Shown in pieces: positions 61,001 through 64,000 of a stretch of 64,000 nt of DNA. Each line of letters starts with the position of its first letter. The first letter of the stretch is position 1. The stretch covers positions 372,001 through 436,000 of the forward strand of contig CAYWWY010000001.1 in NCBI GenBank assembly GCA_964462525.1, in the 5' to 3' direction. This DNA comes from CAYWWY01 sp964462525 (GTDB lineage: Bacteria > Thermotogota > Thermotogae > MWEM01). The translations under genes and the position numbers were made by a program. Below the pieces are notes generated by a model. That model was not told the origin of the DNA, searched no databases, and saw only the letters and a program-made list of their open reading frames with translations.

Positions 61001-62260
61001 GACGACTACGAGGCATTTCTGCAAAACTTGATTATTAATCTGACAAAAGACCGATTGAGCCTTTCGCTATCAATAACGCTTGAAGCGCTAGCAAGGCATT
61101 ACCACATTCAAAATCAGCAAATGAAAGCCCAAAAAGCCTTTAAACGGGCGTTGGGTATGTATAAAAATAACGGGTTCCATGAAGCTGCAAAAAAGCTGTC
61201 GGTTTTTTTCCAAGGGAAAGAGGAATATATCGAAGAGGACTTTTACTATATATCCAGTATCGTCAGGGCCAATCCAGATGTTACACTGGCTGCCCTTGAA
61301 ACGGTCAAACGAATTGAAAAGACCTTTTACGCCCAAAGGGTCGAACTGGAAGTACTGCATGAAATAATCAATTTTTCTAAAACCATCAATTCGAATGCCC
61401 ATGCCCCAGATTTGCTCAATGAGTTTACTACTTGGCTCGCAACTCTGGTACCCTTTCGCAAAGGGATTATTTTCGTGTCCGAAGGAGACCAAGTCGTACA
61501 TCATGGAAGCTGTTTTGTAAACAAAGATGAAATACCTTCATTCATCGAAGAAGTCCGAAACGAGTCAGCACGACCTCAAAGAAGCCCTTTCCGGGTAAAA
61601 AACGAGTTCTCTCTAGACGAGCGAAAGAGGGTTACCCTATATTTCTCGAATCCGAGCCTTTCGTTGAACCCTGAGGACTTTGAACGAATTGTCCTCCTTA
61701 CGGAAGAATTGGAACCAATCCTCTCCATGGCAATTCGGAACTCCATGTCATATCGATCTAGCATTTTGGATCCACTGACTCAATTGTATACCCGTTGGTT
61801 CTACCAACAGCGACTTGATGAAGAATTCGAAAAAGCAGAGCGGTATTTGTTTCCTCTTGCAATCATTATGGCCGATATCGATCACTTCAAGCATGTGAAC
61901 GATCAATTCGGCCATAGCAAAGGAGACGAAGTATTACGGTCAATTGCAGTCATTTTCAGAAGGATTTGCAGACGGATTGACATTATTGGCCGATATGGCG
62001 GGGAGGAGTTTATTGTTATCCTTCCCAATACAACATCCGATAGCGCCTTTCAAATTGCAGAACGGTTACGTTCAGAAGTAGAGTCAATGGATGAGTTCCC
62101 TTTTCGGATCACAATGAGTTTCGGGATTGCCACCACGGAAGATCAACCTTATGGTTCAGCACAATCTCTGATTCAATCAGCAGACTCCGCTTTATATCTT
62201 GCAAAAAACCACGGGAGAAATCGGGTATCCAGTGTATGGCAAAACAAGCAAATCCCTTGA
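58034..62260 (+). CDS. Giant signalling protein: pseudokinase - pseudo-STAND ATPase - TPR - GAF-like - GGDEF
   Basis: 1408 residues, ATG after AAGGAGA. Residues ~1-225 look like a protein kinase with the late APE-type text (FVAPELLAGKQPTPRSDIFILGKILELLI, ~150-180) and NQRPTHFAHHF, but no glycine loop, VAxK lysine, HRD or DFG is visible. Residues ~235-560 follow an AAA_16/STAND layout, but the P-loop reads LTGEPELAKDQF (no GKS/T) and the Walker B region ALWVPDWNQID is degenerate. ~590-1075 are helical TPR-like repeats. ~1110-1235 is GAF-like. The C-terminus is an intact diguanylate cyclase: LTQLYTRWFYQQRL, DIDHFKHVND, G1322-GEEF and an I-site R1313-x2-D1316. So c-di-GMP synthesis is likely, controlled through binding modules that appear catalytically dead. 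Confidence 0.85.
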   Translation: MQIVRLLRSCYDGDEHLVLYNDSYNRAKQLNPNAVGDFPDRLASRLHFFTKFSRTFLEPDFIDLNGKSPLLMFPYFNEKEGQDILSDHHLRLEVAQNLVSALESLHHVSAEGFGVWGIQNLLFADQLYILPPVWLNYQPNELEAIQEISGVFVAPELLAGKQPTPRSDIFILGKILELLIPHEYIPSVQPIISNMTREDPNQRPTHFAHHFRRHFFQQIALSEKTPGRRAIAFPQTIERHQEVSSLLQWIETHQRNGLTSILLTGEPELAKDQFMKSIENELRNSDWSVIESPDSSAFIKELVQLIENPEIVGLTMKEMESLWNYDREKPSEIPMPIIRTLFSIIPKIALWVPDWNQIDPFFLDLLKELREHSPNRTIVLFSAARSNQSSWVFELEYELQPFDRKKTKAIVENLFSPAFTLDHPDFPLWLFHVSGGYPTDLFDIAQELSNRNMLTLQNSLWVLIGDFTALEGFDKRINHSLSTLGPKAKHFVSMLSCLSSTFDQAELDLLCEMMNLNFEQGKPLIEKAINAGLIIKRINGHYTFTLQTTWKQMYSALDSKIKKKLHRALGQKKLPLSKKAWHHGREGKTRTAIALYIRASRKAFFSCKNAQEALTLLHKSMDLMKTEGSSGANHDFRFITAYEAFLLIHLGISIPDATLEALHNHPRFLPLMMTLLNQRRSFSQVIHLYESRKDCLDVNRAHSSLGCYRIFFEYAYALFKSGKGELSSNIVRDILGSIHQNKAYFYRELQIRCYSLLMEIYHQTNNATQWYATMEKAVNTAEQHGFFYLLPQIYSIASQFLFIFDPATSKTLLNKAITISKDHLSLYRASKPLFEMAYDSLYSGKITLMFGFLEQIRQIDKRYHDPEVIADTYILESYFHAYNKQPQEALEDLEKAKGIHGSRNTQKRIARGIAIAYILNHQWESLEEFIRTYDPDYRWEYGFDNALALYRSKTKKEIQEAFSRFRSENRLFIEEMMLGFCETLSRNVPDDYEAFLQNLIINLTKDRLSLSLSITLEALARHYHIQNQQMKAQKAFKRALGMYKNNGFHEAAKKLSVFFQGKEEYIEEDFYYISSIVRANPDVTLAALETVKRIEKTFYAQRVELEVLHEIINFSKTINSNAHAPDLLNEFTTWLATLVPFRKGIIFVSEGDQVVHHGSCFVNKDEIPSFIEEVRNESARPQRSPFRVKNEFSLDERKRVTLYFSNPSLSLNPEDFERIVLLTEELEPILSMAIRNSMSYRSSILDPLTQLYTRWFYQQRLDEEFEKAERYLFPLAIIMADIDHFKHVNDQFGHSKGDEVLRSIAVIFRRICRRIDIIGRYGGEEFIVILPNTTSDSAFQIAERLRSEVESMDEFPFRITMSFGIATTEDQPYGSAQSLIQSADSALYLAKNHGRNRVSSVWQNKQIP

Positions 62261-63600
62261 ATTGGCTCCGGTTAGGAGGTCTATTCTTTTTCTTATGTTT
62301 CATCGCGCTTTCTCGTCCTGTCCGATGCCAAGAGATTACCTTTTCCATTACGGGAGCGATCCCTGTGGAGCGGATGAGCATTCCTTCTTCCTTATTCAAT
62401 TTGGAGCAAATCGAGTTGTTCTGGGTTTTTCGACCCGATATGTCAGTTTTCATACCCCCTTTCACCCAAGTCCAAGAACAAGAATCCATATTGGTCATAC
62501 GCTCTCATATCGAACCACAAACCAAACGGCTTCAACAGAGAGAAATCATTGCCCCAGCACTTCACTCTATTCCGGAACCGCATCCCTTCCTGCTTTCTGC
62601 TCCGCGATTGGAGATATTCCCCCCATTTGCGCAGATTGAGATTCCCGATATCCGTAGCAGCTCATTGTTCCACAGTCCAGTAAAAGAACGATTGTTTCTG
62701 CATCCAAGCGACTTGTATCATAAGAAAAAAGAGATCGTCCGCTGGCAGGATCCCATTCAGGTCTCTCTTTTCGAGCCACAAAGACAGGTAGGCTTTTTCG
62801 AAACAACCACCTTTGATCCAAAAACCAAGACAAAGCTCCCGTTGCCTGTTTTTGTTGAACTCGGATTCTTGGTTTCTGAAGAGTTCCTTATTTCAATAAA
62901 CACGCCATTCCTTTCTTTCGAAAAAGAAATGGCCCCAATCAATCAGGGGTTGGTACAGCTTGGACTTCAATTGGGAGATTCGTGGTTTTTTGGATCATGG
63001 GACGATACGCATACCGAATTCTCTTTTCTTTTGCGTCCGATTCACTTTTTTACGGGAATAACGGGGACAGTCTTTCATGTGGGTGGATGGTTTCTGAATT
63101 GGCCATTAAGTTCTGTTGATCTTGGGATTGCGGCCATAGATAGTAAAGTTTTGCCTCTAATTCGATGGATACTGAATTGGCCCCAATCTTCCAGTGTTGG
63201 CTTAATAGTTCAATCACCCGATCTTTATGGACCCTTCGTACATATGGATTTTGGTTCTTTCTATGCCGGTTTTTTTGGAGGAATCCATATGAAGGAATTG
63301 GACTGGGCATGGTTTGTCAATGCTGGTTGGGTAACAAACCAACCTTTCGGAATAAAGGCGCAAATCCAAATGGGTATGGATCCTTCCGCCTTTGTCCGAT
63401 TGAATCTAGCGCTCGATTACCCAATTACAAATACATTAAGCTTCTTCATATCCAATCAACTAACATATGTACCCATAGAGACAAGCATGAGCGGAAAAGC
63501 GAGATTGGGCGTTTCAATCGGAAATATCGACTTTTCGTTGCTTGTTGACTATCAAGAACAGGGAGTGAAGTATGGTGCCGTTATCGGAGCCCGTTTCTGA
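62236..63600 (+). CDS. Secreted, probable outer-membrane beta-barrel protein
   Basis: 454 residues; family not recognised. N-terminal signal peptide (~12-32, LGGLFFFLCFIALSRPVRCQ). Residues ~130-454 alternate hydrophobic and polar residues with many aromatics, as in transmembrane beta-strands (FFGSWDDTHTEFSFLLRPIHFFTG, GSFYAGFFGGIHMKELDWAWFVNAG). The protein ends GVKYGAVIGARF, a strand with a C-terminal Phe like the outer-membrane insertion signal of diderms. The start overlaps the GGDEF gene by 25 bases, with only a weak ribosome site; TTG 62260 is an alternative. Confidence 0.6.
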   Translation: MAKQANPLNWLRLGGLFFFLCFIALSRPVRCQEITFSITGAIPVERMSIPSSLFNLEQIELFWVFRPDMSVFIPPFTQVQEQESILVIRSHIEPQTKRLQQREIIAPALHSIPEPHPFLLSAPRLEIFPPFAQIEIPDIRSSSLFHSPVKERLFLHPSDLYHKKKEIVRWQDPIQVSLFEPQRQVGFFETTTFDPKTKTKLPLPVFVELGFLVSEEFLISINTPFLSFEKEMAPINQGLVQLGLQLGDSWFFGSWDDTHTEFSFLLRPIHFFTGITGTVFHVGGWFLNWPLSSVDLGIAAIDSKVLPLIRWILNWPQSSSVGLIVQSPDLYGPFVHMDFGSFYAGFFGGIHMKELDWAWFVNAGWVTNQPFGIKAQIQMGMDPSAFVRLNLALDYPITNTLSFFISNQLTYVPIETSMSGKARLGVSIGNIDFSLLVDYQEQGVKYGAVIGARF

Positions 63601-63829
63601 GTATAACCTTTATGTTCGGATGCCCAAACACGAAATTCATATGTTGGGATATATCATGGAGGCAGATGATCATATTATGAACATCAGGCATACGGACGAG
63701 TCAGACAGCACAGTGAAAATCATTGTACCAGCTGATCTATTGACAGAGGCAATCGACATGTTGAATCAGTTGAAAGAAGAACTCGAACTGGAAATTATTC
63801 GTTATGGGCCGAATCCGGGAAACCCTTAG
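63572..63829 (+). CDS. DUF4911 family protein
   Basis: A small 85-residue protein, ATG start overlapping the barrel gene by 29 bases. Text EYNLYVRMPKHEIHMLGYIMEADDHIMNIRHTD and VKIIVPADLLTEAIDMLNQLKEELELEII fits DUF4911, a small alpha/beta domain of unknown function. It overlaps the following YqeG-type gene by 26 bases, so the three genes should be co-translated. Confidence 0.7.
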   Translation: MVPLSEPVSEYNLYVRMPKHEIHMLGYIMEADDHIMNIRHTDESDSTVKIIVPADLLTEAIDMLNQLKEELELEIIRYGPNPGNP

Positions 63830-64000
63830 TCTACCTGCGCCCAGAGAATATGCGCGCTCTGTTCAAGAAATCCATTATGAACGGTTGCAACGACTTGGAT
63901 TTCGGACGTTGTTGTTTGATTACGACAATACCCTAGCCCCTTGGAAAAGCATTGTTGTCGATGAGAAAACATTGCTTTTATTCACCAAACTAATCGATTT
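63804..64000 (+). CDS. YqeG-family HAD IIIA phosphatase, 3' partial
   Basis: Frame opens at ATG 63804 and runs off the window. The visible 65 residues read like YqeG: SLPAPREYARSVQEIHYERLQRLGFRT, then the HAD motif I LLFDYDNTLAPW with the two catalytic Asp. Probably an HAD phosphatase of the phosphatidylglycerophosphatase (YqeG/GEP4) type, which would fit lipid metabolism, but the rest of the protein is not seen. Confidence 0.82.
   Translation, partial: MGRIRETLSLPAPREYARSVQEIHYERLQRLGFRTLLFDYDNTLAPWKSIVVDEKTLLLFTKLID

Noticed and set aside
1..64000. CRISPR arrays, insertion sequences, prophage or a horizontally acquired island
   Set aside because: No regularly spaced repeats, transposase, integrase or phage genes were seen, and base composition and codon use look even throughout.

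Overview
The window is dense, single-copy bacterial chromosome of roughly 40-45% G+C by eye. It carries about fifty protein genes, one tRNA, and no insertion sequence, prophage or CRISPR array. The gene content points to an anaerobe: an Rnf ferredoxin:NAD oxidoreductase, an aldehyde ferredoxin oxidoreductase (AOR) and a sodium-pump decarboxylase beta subunit, with no oxygen respiration genes. A secreted protein ending in a beta-strand with terminal Phe hints at an outer membrane. Paired glgD/glgC, split transketolase, RlmH, TmcAL, CsaB, DUF4911 and YqeG together would fit Thermotogota or a related deep-branching group, but I hold that assignment loosely. No sporulation or flagellar genes are present. 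TTG and GTG starts are common, and many neighbours share ATGA overlaps.

Layout. Bases 1-7898 (+) form one run: a 5'-cut propeller/VWA-like protein, a TPR protein, rlmH, a CorC-type transporter, cdd, a SpoU rRNA methylase, mutL, plsC and a bifunctional-nuclease-domain protein. Bases 8065-23189 (-) form a long opposing run read from tig: tig-clpP-clpX, a BMP-type binding protein, two secreted unknowns (one joined in frame to a GDPD phosphodiesterase), a GT51 transglycosylase, a cNMP-fold/TPR protein, a LysM-M23 peptidase, an amidase, an M20 hydrolase, murJ and tmcAL. This links proteostasis to cell-envelope building. Bases 23346-31333 (+) carry gcdB, alr, a YhaM-like HD nuclease, a phosphohexomutase, topA and ddl. 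Then come tRNA-Thr, era, cca, a secreted helical protein, a lytic transglycosylase and a Nif3 protein.

Bases 37161-42833 (+) hold csaB followed by rnfCDGEAB behind a promoter and a structured leader. RnfB is only about 98 residues. A divergent promoter pair near 43.7 kb serves a DUF2179 membrane protein (-) and AOR (+). After AOR come split transketolase, glgD-glgC, a tail-anchored unknown, a DUF2207 protein, a metallophosphoesterase, polA with an apparently active proofreading domain, and ftcD. A 1408-residue signalling protein follows (degenerate kinase, degenerate STAND-like ATPase, TPR, GAF-like, GGDEF), overlapped by a probable beta-barrel protein, DUF4911 and the start of yqeG.

Most notable: a recurring extended -10 promoter (TGGTATAAT or TGGTACAAT); one copy of it lying inside, and translated as part of, a metalloprotease-GDPD fusion ORF; the minimal RnfB; altered catalytic motifs in the CCA-adding enzyme and MutL; and the large c-di-GMP synthase candidate with two degenerate nucleotide-binding modules.
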